This document shows, in pieces, positions 1-9,306 of a stretch of DNA of 64,000 nucleotides. Every line of letters begins with the position of its first letter. The first letter of the stretch is position 1. Source of the stretch: Methylobacter sp. KS41 (lineage in GTDB: Bacteria > Pseudomonadota > Gammaproteobacteria > Methylococcales > Methylomonadaceae); NCBI GenBank assembly GCA_002862125.1, contig PHSP01000003.1:496001-560000 (forward strand). Reading direction: 5' to 3'. The position numbers and the translations under genes were made by a program. A model generated the notes under the pieces. It saw nothing but the letters and a program-made list of their open reading frames with translations. It searched no databases and was not told the DNA's origin.

Positions 1-55
1 AACGATTGCTGGCTAAACCCACAATCAAGACCCGTTTGCCCTGCATAAAACCCAT
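1..55 (-). CDS. fabI: FabI enoyl-ACP reductase, N-terminal 18 codons only
   Basis: Reading the minus strand from position 55 gives MGFMQGKRVLIVGLASNR, which matches the start of the NADH-dependent enoyl-[acyl-carrier-protein] reductase FabI (usual opening M-G-F-x-x-G-K-x-x-L-I-x-G-x-A-S). FabI carries out the last step of each fatty-acid elongation cycle. A GGGAG ribosome binding site lies seven bases before this ATG, which favours it over the in-frame ATG six bases upstream. The gene runs off the left edge, so only the start of the dinucleotide-binding fold is visible. It is divergent from the ABC transporter gene set that starts at 202. Confidence 0.75.
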   Translation of the reverse strand, partial: MGFMQGKRVLIVGLASNR

Positions 56-201
56 TATCATCTCCCAGTATTTTTGTTTTTGTTGTTACAATAGAACTTT
101 TAAGTATTATTTCATTCTGATTACGACCAGCGCCCAAACGCATTCGGTGAATGATCCTCCAAGTATCTACGACCCGTTTATCGATGTCCAGTTTTTTGTC
201 C

Positions 202-2337
202 ATGAAGATACAAACTTACGAAGTCCTGTTATTTCTCGCTGTATTTCTGACTGCCTGCGATGTTTCGCCGCTTAACGATCCTTATCCGGAGAACGAAAGC
301 AAACTTTCGATTTTGTATCAATCCTTTTCAGAGCGTCCCAAGCATCTGGATCCTGCTGTTGCCTACAGTGAAAATGAATATGCCTTTATCGCACAGATTT
401 ATGAGCCTCCGTTTCAATATCATTACCTGAAAAGACCTTATCAATTGACGCCCTTGACGGCAAGCAAAATGCCGGAAATCAATTACCTGAATAAACAAGG
501 CGAAAAATTAGGCGAGGATGCAAAGGAATCTGACATTGCCTATACCGATTATGTGATTGATATTCAGCCCAATATCCAATACCAGCCGCATCCGGCGTTG
601 GCAAAAAATGAACGGGGCGATTATATCTATCATCACCTGACCGAAGCGCAAATCCAGTCACTCAACACGCTGAACGATTTTAAAGAAACCGGCTCGCGTG
701 AACTTACCGCTGAAGATTATGTTTACCAAATCAAGCGCTTGGCGAACCCTAAAATTCAGTCTCCGATTGCTGAAATTATGAAAAATTATATCGTGGGTTT
801 TGATGATTTTTCTAAACAAGCCAGTGATAAACAAAAGACTGATATTAAAAATATGCCGATGTCCGGCGTTGAGGCCATCAATCGTTATCGATATAGCGTA
901 CGAATTAAAGGCAAATACCCCCAATTCAGATTCTGGCTGGCGATGCCTTTTTTCTCGGCCATGCCTTGGGAAGCCGATGTGTTTTATGATCAGTCTGGTT
1001 TATCAGACAAAAATATTACGCTGGACTGGTTTCCACTTGGCACAGGCCCTTATTTACTGGCGGAAAACAATCCCAACCGGCGTATGATTTTACTTAAAAA
1101 TCCCCTGTTTCATTTGGAAAAGTATCCGTCGGAAGGCGAGCCTGAAGATAAACAGAATGGTTTGTTAATTGATGCCGGAAAACGGTTGCCATTTATCGAT
1201 AAAGTCGAATTTATGCTGGAAAAGGAAACCATTCCCTATTGGACTAAATTCTTGCAGGGTTATTATGATGCGTCGGGTATCTCTTCGGACAGTTTTGATC
1301 AGGCCGTTCAATTTACCGGTAGCGGCGGCGTTGCATTAACCAGTTCCATGAAGAAAAAGGGCGTACGGATGCAAACCCTGGTAGAAACGTCCATTTTCTA
1401 TATGGGCTTCAACATGCTGGATACAACCGTTGGCGGTGATAGCGAAAGAGCTAGAAAGCTGCGTCAGGCGATAGCTATTGCCGTCGATTATGAGGAATAT
1501 ATTTCCATATTCAGAAATGGCCGAGGGGTTGTCGCTCAGGGCGTTATACCGCCCGGTATTTTTGGTTATGTGGAAGGTAAGGATGGTATCAATTCCTATA
1601 GTTACGATTGGGTGGACGGCAAGCCGCAACGAAAAAAAATCGATGTGGCAAGGAAGCTAGTGGCAGAGGCCGGCTATCCCGATGGCATCGATCCAAAAAC
1701 CGGGGAAGCGTTGATTTTGTATTTTGATACGACTTCAGTCAGTATTGATGACCGCCCCACCATGAACTGGTATCGCAAACAGTTTGAGAAACTGGGCATT
1801 ACACTGGTCATTCGCGCCACTGATTACAACCGCTTTCAGGAAAAAATGCGGGCGGGCAATGAGCAGATTTTTGTTTGGGGCTGGAATGCCGATTATCCTG
1901 ATCCTGAAAATTTATTTTTCCTGTTGTACGGCGCCAACTCAAAAGTCAAACACGGCGGTGAAAATGCTGTTAATTATCAAAATCCTGAATTTGATCGCTT
2001 GTTCGAACTAATGCGGAATATGGATAACAGCGAGCAACGTTACCGGATTATTCAAAAATTACAGGAAATTGTGCGGCGTGATGCGCCGTGGGTTTTTGGC
2101 TTTTACCCCAAGAATTTTTCGCTATATCATAGCTGGTATAGCAACTTGAAACCTAACTCGATGGCAAATAACCGGCTTAAGTATACCCGTATTGATCCGG
2201 ACGCCAGGGCGGAAAAAAGGCAAGCGTGGAATAAGCCCATTTTTTGGCCGTTGGCGCTTGGAGGTTTGTTATTTGTACTGATGCTGCTGCCGGCGTTTAA
2301 TGCATACCGCCGCCGGGCCAGGGAAACATTGCAATGA
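202..2337 (+). CDS. ABC transporter substrate-binding lipoprotein, family 5 (oligopeptide type)
   Basis: A 711-residue extracytoplasmic solute-binding protein of family 5, the peptide/nickel/microcin C class. The start at 202 gives a short lipoprotein signal (MKIQTYEVLLFLAVFLTAC) with the lipobox cysteine at residue 19; an upstream in-frame start at 151 would bury the signal. Typical family features include FPLGTGPYLL around residues 280-290, a central ligand-binding region, and WGWNADYPDPENLFFLLYG in the C-terminal third. Unusually, the protein ends with a hydrophobic segment (PLALGGLLFVLMLLPAF) and a basic tail, so it may be held in the membrane at both ends. Its stop overlaps the first permease by four bases, so the three genes form one operon. 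The substrate cannot be read from sequence; peptide import is the family default. Confidence 0.85.
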   Translation: MKIQTYEVLLFLAVFLTACDVSPLNDPYPENESKLSILYQSFSERPKHLDPAVAYSENEYAFIAQIYEPPFQYHYLKRPYQLTPLTASKMPEINYLNKQGEKLGEDAKESDIAYTDYVIDIQPNIQYQPHPALAKNERGDYIYHHLTEAQIQSLNTLNDFKETGSRELTAEDYVYQIKRLANPKIQSPIAEIMKNYIVGFDDFSKQASDKQKTDIKNMPMSGVEAINRYRYSVRIKGKYPQFRFWLAMPFFSAMPWEADVFYDQSGLSDKNITLDWFPLGTGPYLLAENNPNRRMILLKNPLFHLEKYPSEGEPEDKQNGLLIDAGKRLPFIDKVEFMLEKETIPYWTKFLQGYYDASGISSDSFDQAVQFTGSGGVALTSSMKKKGVRMQTLVETSIFYMGFNMLDTTVGGDSERARKLRQAIAIAVDYEEYISIFRNGRGVVAQGVIPPGIFGYVEGKDGINSYSYDWVDGKPQRKKIDVARKLVAEAGYPDGIDPKTGEALILYFDTTSVSIDDRPTMNWYRKQFEKLGITLVIRATDYNRFQEKMRAGNEQIFVWGWNADYPDPENLFFLLYGANSKVKHGGENAVNYQNPEFDRLFELMRNMDNSEQRYRIIQKLQEIVRRDAPWVFGFYPKNFSLYHSWYSNLKPNSMANNRLKYTRIDPDARAEKRQAWNKPIFWPLALGGLLFVLMLLPAFNAYRRRARETLQ

Positions 2338-3311
2338 TTCATTATATTATTCGAAGATTTTTATACGCAATCCCGCTGTTAATGGGCGTCAATATTTTAA
2401 CTTTTGTATTGTTCTTCATCGTCAATAGTCCTGATGACATGGCGCGCATGCAACTGGGGCAAAAATACGTAACCGGACAGGCCATAAGCAATTGGAAACA
2501 TCAACACGGTTACGATTTGCCATTGTTATGGAACGATACTGAAAAAGGCGAAAAAAAAATAACACGGACTATTTTTTATCAAAAATCAGCCGGCTTGTTT
2601 ATGTTCCGTTTTGGCGTATCTGATAGCGGCAGGAATATTGGCGCTGATATTCAGGAGCGCATGTGGCCAAGTCTTGCAATAGCATTGCCGACCCTGTGCG
2701 TCGGTTTAATGGTTGATATCAGTTTTGCTTTATTGATGGCGCTGTTTCGCGGCAGTTATCTGGAGCGCGCAGGAATCGTCCTGTGCGTGATATTAATGTC
2801 GATTTCGTCGCTGTTTTATATTATCGGCGGACAGTTTTTTATAGCCAAATTACTTAGGCTGGTGCCCATCTCCGGTTATGACGACGACATGGCGGCGATT
2901 AAATTTTTAATATTGCCCGTGCTGATCGGGGTGATTTCAGGCGTAGGTTCTGGCGTTCGATGGTATAGAACATTATTCCTGGAGGAAGTCGAAAAAGACT
3001 ATGTGCGGACTGCAAGGGCTAAGGGCTTGTCTGAAACCCAAACCTTGTTTCGCCATGTCTTGCGCAATGCCCTGATTCCTGTTTTAACCGGCGTAGTGGT
3101 GATTTTGCCGCTGTTATTCATGGGCAGTTTAATCATGGAATCTTTTTTCAGCATTCCCGGATTAGGCAGTTACACGATAGATGCGATTAACAGTCAGGAT
3201 TTTGCCATAGTGCGGGCAATGGTTTTTCTGGGATCGGTTTTATATGTGCTCGGACTGTTGTTGACTGATATTTCTTATACCCTCGTTGATCCTCGCGTGA
3301 GATTGTCATAA
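2334..3311 (+). CDS. ABC transporter permease, OppB/YejB-like
   Basis: A 325-residue inner-membrane permease with the usual opening of the DppB/OppB/YejB group (MIHYIIRRFLYAIPLLMGV) and about six membrane segments. The coupling loop that contacts the ATPase is recognisable as YVRTARAKGLSETQTLFRHVLRNA around residues 223-246, followed by a conserved SFFSIPGLGSY stretch. The ATG overlaps the stop of the substrate-binding gene (ATGA), which indicates translational coupling. It should pair with the next gene to form the translocation pore. The family assignment is firm; the transported substrate is unknown. Confidence 0.88.
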   Translation: MIHYIIRRFLYAIPLLMGVNILTFVLFFIVNSPDDMARMQLGQKYVTGQAISNWKHQHGYDLPLLWNDTEKGEKKITRTIFYQKSAGLFMFRFGVSDSGRNIGADIQERMWPSLAIALPTLCVGLMVDISFALLMALFRGSYLERAGIVLCVILMSISSLFYIIGGQFFIAKLLRLVPISGYDDDMAAIKFLILPVLIGVISGVGSGVRWYRTLFLEEVEKDYVRTARAKGLSETQTLFRHVLRNALIPVLTGVVVILPLLFMGSLIMESFFSIPGLGSYTIDAINSQDFAIVRAMVFLGSVLYVLGLLLTDISYTLVDPRVRLS

Positions 3312-4666
3312 TGGCCGTTTTATGGACTGACGCACTGATATATATCCTTATCATTGTCGTGGCGGGACTGGCGATTTATATGCGTGGCAAGGAACACATC
3401 AAGCGTCCCCTGCAAAAAATACTACGCAGTAAAACCGGGATGGCGTCGCTCGTGGTGTTGCTGTTTTTTGTGCTGATTGGTTTGCTGGATTCAGTGCATT
3501 TCAAGCCTGCCAATAATAAAAATTCCGAGATTATCAGTCTTTTGGATTATTGGGCGACGCCACTGAGAGAACATGGCGAAAAAACCTATTCGGCGCCATT
3601 TGCCACCACGCTTTATAGTAAGGAAATAATGACATTGGCTGATGGAACATTGCAATGGGGTTATCCCCGGCTGAAATTTGGCGGCGGCTATTTGGATGAT
3701 CCAGATACTCAACACGTTCCTGATGTCCTGAAAAAGGCCGGTTACGGCTTTGCTCAAGGCGCTAGCCTGTTTGGGTTTTTTATACTCTGTTATCTGGGCG
3801 TTAGGCGTAAACCGCAAGGGGAAAAAAGGCAGGCTTTTGGGCTGACTAGAAGCTCTAAATCCGTTTTGGCAGTAGTAGCGTTTCTAATTGTGACGACTAG
3901 TTACACCTTAATTTACTTATCTTCCTATTATCATGTGTTGGGCACAGATAAGGTGGGCGAGGACGTTTTTTATCAAACTGTAAAAAGCATACGTACCGGT
4001 TTGGTGCTGGGGACGCTAACAACACTAATAATGCTGCCGATGGCGATAGTATTTGGCATCTTGGCGGGTTTTTTCCGTGGCTGGGTTGACGATCTGATTC
4101 AATATATTTATACCACCCTGAACTCCATCCCCGGCGTATTGCTGATAGCCGCTTCGATCTTGATGGTTCAGGTTTATATGGCGAATCATGAGCAGCAGTT
4201 TACCAGCGTGATAATGCGCGCTGACATGCGGCTGTTATTTCTTTGTCTGATTCTCGGTGTGACCAATTGGACCGGCTTATGCCGGTTACTCAGGGCGGAA
4301 ACCCTGAAGCTTCGCGAAATGGAATACGTGCAGGCTGCACAAGCGCTGGGTGTTAAAAAAAGCATGATTTTACTGCGCCACATTTTACCGAATGTCATGC
4401 ACATCGTCTTAATCTCCGTAGTGCTGGATTTCAGCTCTCTGGTATTGGCCGAAGCGGTATTGTCTTATATCAATATAGGTGTTGATCCGACAACCTATAG
4501 CTGGGGCAATATGATAAACGGCGCGCGGCTGGAAATGGCGCGTGAGCCTATTGTTTGGTGGTCCCTATCCGCCGCCTTTGTGTTTATGTTTGCCCTGGTC
4601 CTGGCGGCTAATTTATTTGCCGATACTGTGCAGGATGCGTTTGATCCAAGGCGGAGTTCAGATTGA
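3311..4666 (+). CDS. ABC transporter permease, OppC/YejE-like, long form
   Basis: A 451-residue second permease, starting one base before the end of the previous gene (TAATG). The C-terminal half has the classic permease fold with the coupling loop MEYVQAAQALGVKKSMILLRHILPN. The N-terminal half is longer than usual: OppC proteins are about 300 residues and YejE about 340, whereas this one has a large periplasmic-type insertion around residues 60-150 plus additional membrane segments around 155-170 and 190-210. No ATP-binding subunit follows; the next gene is csrA, 250 bases downstream. The pore must borrow an ATPase encoded elsewhere, or the transporter is incomplete. Confidence 0.87.
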   Translation: MAVLWTDALIYILIIVVAGLAIYMRGKEHIKRPLQKILRSKTGMASLVVLLFFVLIGLLDSVHFKPANNKNSEIISLLDYWATPLREHGEKTYSAPFATTLYSKEIMTLADGTLQWGYPRLKFGGGYLDDPDTQHVPDVLKKAGYGFAQGASLFGFFILCYLGVRRKPQGEKRQAFGLTRSSKSVLAVVAFLIVTTSYTLIYLSSYYHVLGTDKVGEDVFYQTVKSIRTGLVLGTLTTLIMLPMAIVFGILAGFFRGWVDDLIQYIYTTLNSIPGVLLIAASILMVQVYMANHEQQFTSVIMRADMRLLFLCLILGVTNWTGLCRLLRAETLKLREMEYVQAAQALGVKKSMILLRHILPNVMHIVLISVVLDFSSLVLAEAVLSYINIGVDPTTYSWGNMINGARLEMAREPIVWWSLSAAFVFMFALVLAANLFADTVQDAFDPRRSSD

Positions 4667-4914
4667 TTGGCCCTATGGGTGTCAAGAAGTATAATTGTCT
4701 GATGGATGAACTCAAGCCACTTGAAGAGAAAGAGAGTAATTTAATAAATATCTGTTTTTCGGCTCTGGGCATGATTGTTTGTTTGAATCGATAGTTTCTC
4801 AAATCCCCAGCGGGTTTTAGGTTTTATTAATATAAAAAAGCTGATACAATGGCAAATCTTAGTTGGATGCTGTGTAAGAACAGTGGGTTTTTAACATACA
4901 TTTAGGGAGAAGCC

Positions 4915-5115
4915 ATGCTTATATTGACTCGTCGAGTAGGGGAGACTTTAATGATTGGTGATGAAGTTACTGTTACTGTTCTTGGAGTGAAAGGAAATCA
5001 GGTTCGTATAGGTGTAAATGCACCCAAAGATGTCTCTGTTCACAGGGAAGAAATTTACGAAAGAATCAAAAAAGAACAAGCCGGGTCAGCTGGTTCCTCC
5101 GATTCTGAAGTCTAA
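4915..5115 (+). CDS. csrA: Carbon storage regulator CsrA/RsmA
   Basis: A 66-residue homodimeric RNA-binding protein that represses or stabilises mRNAs by binding GGA motifs near ribosome binding sites. The opening [18 protein letters not shown] and the segment [19 protein letters not shown] are diagnostic and include the RNA-contacting arginines R6 and R7 and R44 region. A good ribosome binding site (AGGGAGA) precedes the ATG. It is followed directly by tRNA-Ser and tRNA-Arg, the arrangement also seen around csrA/rsmA in E. coli and Pseudomonas, so this is conserved chromosomal backbone. The C-terminal tail ([13 protein letters not shown]) is family-variable. Confidence 0.97.
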   Translation: MLILTRRVGETLMIGDEVTVTVLGVKGNQVRIGVNAPKDVSVHREEIYERIKKEQAGSAGSSDSEV

Positions 5116-5124
5116 AATGTTTTA

Positions 5125-5216
5125 GGAGAGATGGCCGAGAGGCTGAAGGCGCTCCCCTGCTAAGGGAGTATGGGTTTTATCGCCCATCGAGGGTTCGAAC
5201 CCCTCTCTCTCCGCCA
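5125..5216 (+). tRNA. tRNA-Ser(GCU)
   Basis: A 92-base tRNA with the long variable arm of a class II tRNA. The acceptor stem GGAGAGA pairs with the segment before the encoded CCA (5214-5216). The anticodon stem CTCCC/GGGAG frames the loop CTGCTAA, giving anticodon GCT at 5159-5161. The T-arm contains GGTTCGAACCCC. It sits nine bases after the csrA stop. Confidence 0.95.
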
Positions 5217-5290
5217 CAACAAACTGTCAATTTGTGGTAAAAAAAGTTGACAAAAAATCCATATAAAAAGATAATAAACGGCTCAATAAA

Positions 5291-5367
5291 GCGCCCGTAG
5301 CTCAGCTGGATAGAGTAATCGGCTACGAACCGATCGGTCGGGAGTTCGAATCTCTCCGGGCGCGCCA
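5291..5367 (+). tRNA. tRNA-Arg(ACG)
   Basis: A 77-base tRNA. The acceptor stem GCGCCCG pairs with CGGGCGC at 5357-5363, followed by discriminator G and an encoded CCA. The anticodon stem ATCGG/CCGAT frames the loop CTACGAA, giving anticodon ACG (wobble adenosine, normally edited to inosine by TadA). It is the second gene of the csrA-linked tRNA cluster. Confidence 0.95.
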
Positions 5368-5387
5368 TTTGAGACATAAAAGTTTAA

Positions 5388-5463
5388 TCCCCTGTAGCTC
5401 AGTCGGTAGAGCGGGTGACTGTTAATCACTAGGTCGGCGGTTCGAGCCCGTCCGGGGGAGCCA
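5388..5463 (+). tRNA. tRNA-Asn(GUU)
   Basis: A 76-base tRNA with acceptor stem starting TCCCCTG, D-arm TAGCTCAGTCGGTAGAGC, anticodon loop CTGTTAA (anticodon GTT), T-arm GTTCGAGCC and an encoded CCA at 5461-5463. It resembles the E. coli tRNA-Asn closely. It is the last tRNA of the cluster and is followed at once by a strong terminator. Confidence 0.94.
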
Positions 5464-5471
5464 AGTAAATG

Positions 5472-5505
5472 AAGGGCCTACTGTAAAAGGTAGGCCCTTT
5501 TTTTT
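5472..5505 (+). terminator. Rho-independent terminator of the csrA/tRNA cluster
   Basis: A perfect nine-base stem (AAGGGCCTA / TAGGCCCTT) around a ten-base loop, followed by a T-run. It lies eight bases after the tRNA-Asn CCA end. Confidence 0.9.
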
Positions 5506-5613
5506 GCCTGGAGGGGGTGGTTTTTCGGGAGTCACCGGGTCGGTATTGGTCGGTGGGGGTGATTACAAATGGGTCCAAAATGACTTCTACTGATCCAATC
5601 AAGGCAATCGCGC

Positions 5614-6498
5614 TTAAATTATCCCCATGACACGAAGTAAATAATCGTTGTCCCATCCGGCCTTTAATCGTTTGATCTTGACGCCGACCTTAGCTGTTTT
5701 TTCAGTCTTGATCAGATTCAGAGCGATATGCCCCTTGCGAGCTCGATTGCTATCTTCATCAAAGGCAATATCAAGAACCCAATGAAGATTGTTTTCAATT
5801 GCCCAATGCGCTCGCACCACACGCTCTAATCGCTTTGGATCATTCGCATTAAGGCTGCTGATAAAATAGCGTGTTTCCTCAGTAACTTTGTCGCCGATTT
5901 CTCTTTTGGCAGTGACGGCGATAATGCTTTGCAGACTGTCCCAATTATGCCGCTCTTGTAACCAGGCTATATCGGCGGTTGCTCGAATCGAACGTGTTTC
6001 GATTCGGCCATGCTCACCTTCATAGCTAACAGCGGTAACCAGCTGGGATAAAGACGAAGTAAAAAATGTTTTAACATCGTCATGCAGATTACCCTGATTG
6101 CCTTTCAGGCTAAACACATAATCGCCGCCTTGTCGTTTAATCTGTTCGGCTATTTTCTTTTGGCAACCCATCGCATCGATAGTAATCACTGCTCCCGCTA
6201 TATCCAGCCGTGACAGTAACTTGGGAATAGCCGTGATTTCATTCGATTTATCGTCAACTTTAACTTGGCCTAAAACCAGGTTATTCTGTTGCGCCCAGGC
6301 ACTGACCATGTAGATAGCGGCTTTTTTTGAAGCCTTGTCTATGCTGCGCCTTAAGCACTTGCCATCGATCGCAATCACTTCGCCTTCGGTTAGCTTGGCT
6401 AGGAGGCTGTCGGACAATAGATATGGCTGCCTGATATTTTGTGGTGCCGTTACCCAAAAGAAGCGGGATTCGGCTTGCAAAACAACTTCCCGGATCAC
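5614..6498 (-). pseudogene. ISAs1-family (H-repeat type) transposase, 5'-truncated
   Basis: The last about 270 residues of a DDE transposase of the ISAs1/H-repeat family are intact: GEVIAIDGKCLRRSIDKASKK, SNEITAIPKLLSRLDI, VITIDAMGCQKKIAEQI, GGDYVFSLKGNQGNLHDDV and the C-terminal RAHWAIENNLHWVLDIAFDED. The N-terminal about 90 residues present in full-length family members (compare the 370-residue copy at 20750-21862) are missing. The first about 25 residues of the open frame (MIREVVLQAESRFF onward) are unrelated sequence read through from the neighbouring IS remnant. The junction lies near 6420-6440. No matching terminal inverted repeats were found, so this is a dead fragment. Confidence 0.85.
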
Positions 6499-6569
6499 GC
6501 ACAGCTAAAAGCAGCCCGGAATTATCCTTATTCAACGCAAACTGTCGAGATTTTGGCTGGCTTTCCGGC

Positions 6570-6794
6570 TTATTCGTCCATCAATACATGCATCCGTTTC
6601 AAATTATAGGCCATGGCCACCAACTTCCATTCGCCCGGGGTCGCTTGCAGGCCTCGTAACGAGAACAGGCGAAAGCCCATGATCTGTTTGATGATGCCAA
6701 ACACGGGTTCGACGGTACGCTTTCGCTTTCCGTACAAGGCGCGACCTTGCTTGGTTTTTAGTGTGCGAGCCATTTTTACCAAGGTAACCGTCAA
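6570..6794 (-). pseudogene. IS1182-type transposase, C-terminal fragment
   Basis: A 74-residue piece containing YGKRKRTVEPVFGIIKQIMG and FSLRGLQATPGEWKLVAMAYNLKRMH, the C-terminal signature of IS1182/IS5-superfamily DDE transposases, where the glutamate of the catalytic triad lies in R-x-x-x-V-E-P-x-F. An in-frame stop upstream of 6794 removes the rest of the protein. It abuts the truncated ISAs1 fragment and is clearly non-functional. Confidence 0.8.
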
Positions 6795-6865
6795 TTAAAG
6801 CACACCTACTAAAGCCTTTAATATCCGGGCAAACTACAGCTTCCTAACAAATACCGGTGGCATTC

Positions 6866-7116
6866 ATGAGTCCCTATCAAAATCACGCTACTATGTAAGG
6901 CCATATTGCCAAATGGCAAGCCAGTGACTTAACACAGTCGGCGTATTGTAAAGAGCATGGTATTAAGCCGCTATTTTCAGTTACTACAAAAAGAAATTAT
7001 GTCCGAATTCCGCGGTAACAAAACACTCCAGTCAACTGGTGCCGGTAAAGCTGGAAAAACTGCCTACTTGGCCTAACAGCCGTATCGATGAGCTACTGCC
7101 GTTTGCAGCCGAGTAA
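6866..7116 (+). pseudogene. IS66-type accessory protein (TnpA-like) remnant, stop plus frameshift
   Basis: Reading from the ATG at 6866 gives MSPYQNHATM, an in-frame TAA at 6896-6898, then GHIAKWQASDLTQSAYCKEHGIKP. A frame change near 6970 then gives FSYYKKKLCPNS, QLVPVKLEKL and RIDELLPFAAE ending at 7116. This matches the small IS66-family accessory protein (W-Q-A-S-x-L-S-Q-x-A-Y-C-x-x-H and F-S-Y-Y/W-K-K-K-L). At least two lesions make it a pseudogene. No adjacent tnpB or tnpC is present. Confidence 0.7.
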
Positions 7117-7224
7117 AGACGTTAAACCACAGAGCGATAATGAGGGGGTGGAGCTGGTAGCGATAGCCCCTTGCTTTCAATCAACTGCTTTATAAATTGT
7201 AATAAAATCCGCGCTCATAGAAAT

Positions 7225-9306
7225 TCAACTTTCCTGCTTGGCAAGAGGTAGTTTGATGATAAAAGTACTGCCTTCGCCCAACTTGCTCTCAACATTACAA
7301 GTCCCGGAATGTCTCACTATATAATCGCGCGCTTCGTAGACGCCAATTCCCATGCCGGCATTGCCTTTCGTTGTGTCAAACGGTTTAAATAAACGTTCAG
7401 CGATAAATTTATTGTCCATTCCGGAGCCATTATCAATAACCTTGATAATGGCATGGTGTTCATCTTTGCTTAAATCCAGGATAACAAAGCCATCGTCAGC
7501 AGTTGCCTCCTGCGCATTTTGCACCAGATGACCTAGAATAGCCGTTATTTTTTCCTTCTCAGCTAAAACTTCCACTTTGTCCAGGCTTGTCTTCAGTTGC
7601 AGAGCGGGTTTGTTTCCCGCTTGCTGTATAGCAACATCCTTGATAATTCCGGCAAGGTTAATAATTATGTTGTTATCGGCTTTTATCATCCCTTTTTTAA
7701 GTTGGCTAAGAAGATGTTCTATCTTAGAGACCACATTTTTAAGGGTCTCAATAGAATCATCGATAAATTCGGGATTGTGTTTGTATTTTTCCGCATTCTT
7801 TACAATGAGAGAGACTTGAGCTACCAGATTTTTAAGATCATGAACCAGAAAGGCGGATAGCCGGTTATAGGCTTCAAACTGGCGTGACCGGGACAAGGCG
7901 TCACTGGCATGACTAAGCGCCAGCGCATTTGTCAATTGCATGCCGACAGTTTTTAATAAATCGTGATCTTCCCAATTGAGTTGTCTGTGTAATTTGGCTT
8001 TGGTTAAGACCACTAGAGCTTCTATTTCATTTTGCCGAAACAGGGGGATGATCAAGCTGATATTATTCTGCTCAGCCTGCCACTGCGACAAATCTACTTC
8101 ATCATAAACTTCAGGGGACTTTGATAATTCAAAAAAATCTATAACCCATTGCTTTTTAATTAAAAACTTTATTATAGGCTGATCTGCCTTGATCAATTGT
8201 GGCGGAGAAAACCCCAAGTAACTTTCTTCGGCCAAATAAAAATCACCCTGTTCATTTTTTAGCCATAATCCGCCGCCTGAGCAATCGGCCAGTTCAGATA
8301 GGGTCTTAATGATAAAGCCTGACAATTCGTTAATAGAGTCCAGCTGTGAAATTGTTTTGCTAAGCTTAATCCACTCGTCCCGGTAATCATAACGATAGTG
8401 AAGAAAATGTTTGTTAACAAAAACTTTAGTCATTGCTCTGACTTTACCCGAAAGAAATAAAATCAACAGCAACAATACAGCTAAAAAGACAAAGAGAATC
8501 TGTGCAACTTCTCCCCAATTACCCCCATAATCCCTGATATAAAAGCCGGCCAGTGACATTAAGATAAGATACAGCCCTGAGCCCAATAATACAGTGGTAT
8601 GAAACACTATTTTTCTTGATGCGGTAATTTTAGGGGCATCATCCGTTTGCAGGCGCAGAATAGAAATAGCAAACAAAGGCGCTATCAAGGCATTAATGAA
8701 TCCTCGTGAACTCCAGAGTAATGAATCAAGTTGTACAAACAATAACGACTTGCTGTAAACAATGAAATCAATAGTAAATAACGCCCCTAGACCCAGGCAT
8801 AGAAATTTAATTGCCCAGTGCAAATCCGGTGTTGAATTACGATAGAGTTGCTCTGTCAGCATCAGGCCAATAATGGCAAATACAACATGAGCAAAAATGC
8901 GCAGATCCTGCCCCAGAAATTGCTGGATTTGATAGCGTAAATCGCTGAAGATTTCCAGTATCAGGGTAAAAACTATTAACAGCGCAAGGACTTTTGCAAA
9001 TCCTGATTTAAGGAATAAAAAATAGTTATTGTTAAATTGTTGACGTGAGATTAATGCGCTTAATAAACAGAACCAGCCGGCATCACGTAACGTCTCTAAA
9101 GGCAGGCTCTCCGAAGTAAATAATTCATTAGTGTGAATTAAAAAAGCGGTATAACCAGACCAGATCAATGAAAAAACAATCGCTATAATTAAAGGGATTG
9201 CAACAGGGTTTTTTTTAATCCCTATTAGCGATAAAGGCAGCAAGCATAAATAGGCTACCGTAGCGGTTAAATAACTGTAGTAGCTGTAGTTTTCCAGGAA
9301 ATTCAT
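7225..9306 (-). CDS. prsK: XrtA/PEP-CTERM system sensor histidine kinase, PrsK-like
   Basis: A 693-residue membrane histidine kinase. Residues 1 to about 300 form eight or nine membrane helices of the PrsK type. A GAF-like region follows at about 320-480, then a dimerisation/phospho-acceptor segment with the predicted histidine at 489 (FLVHDLKNLVAQVSL). The ATPase domain has the N-box LGHLVQNAQEA, the G1 box VIDNGSGMD, F-box KPFDTTKG and G2 GMGIGVYEAR. In PEP-CTERM/exosortase loci PrsK works with the response regulator PrsR to control exopolysaccharide and sorted-protein genes. No PrsR gene is adjacent here: the region after the stop is IS debris. The PrsT-like TPR gene lies upstream on the same strand. 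Confidence 0.85.
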   Translation of the reverse strand: MNFLENYSYYSYLTATVAYLCLLPLSLIGIKKNPVAIPLIIAIVFSLIWSGYTAFLIHTNELFTSESLPLETLRDAGWFCLLSALISRQQFNNNYFLFLKSGFAKVLALLIVFTLILEIFSDLRYQIQQFLGQDLRIFAHVVFAIIGLMLTEQLYRNSTPDLHWAIKFLCLGLGALFTIDFIVYSKSLLFVQLDSLLWSSRGFINALIAPLFAISILRLQTDDAPKITASRKIVFHTTVLLGSGLYLILMSLAGFYIRDYGGNWGEVAQILFVFLAVLLLLILFLSGKVRAMTKVFVNKHFLHYRYDYRDEWIKLSKTISQLDSINELSGFIIKTLSELADCSGGGLWLKNEQGDFYLAEESYLGFSPPQLIKADQPIIKFLIKKQWVIDFFELSKSPEVYDEVDLSQWQAEQNNISLIIPLFRQNEIEALVVLTKAKLHRQLNWEDHDLLKTVGMQLTNALALSHASDALSRSRQFEAYNRLSAFLVHDLKNLVAQVSLIVKNAEKYKHNPEFIDDSIETLKNVVSKIEHLLSQLKKGMIKADNNIIINLAGIIKDVAIQQAGNKPALQLKTSLDKVEVLAEKEKITAILGHLVQNAQEATADDGFVILDLSKDEHHAIIKVIDNGSGMDNKFIAERLFKPFDTTKGNAGMGIGVYEARDYIVRHSGTCNVESKLGEGSTFIIKLPLAKQES

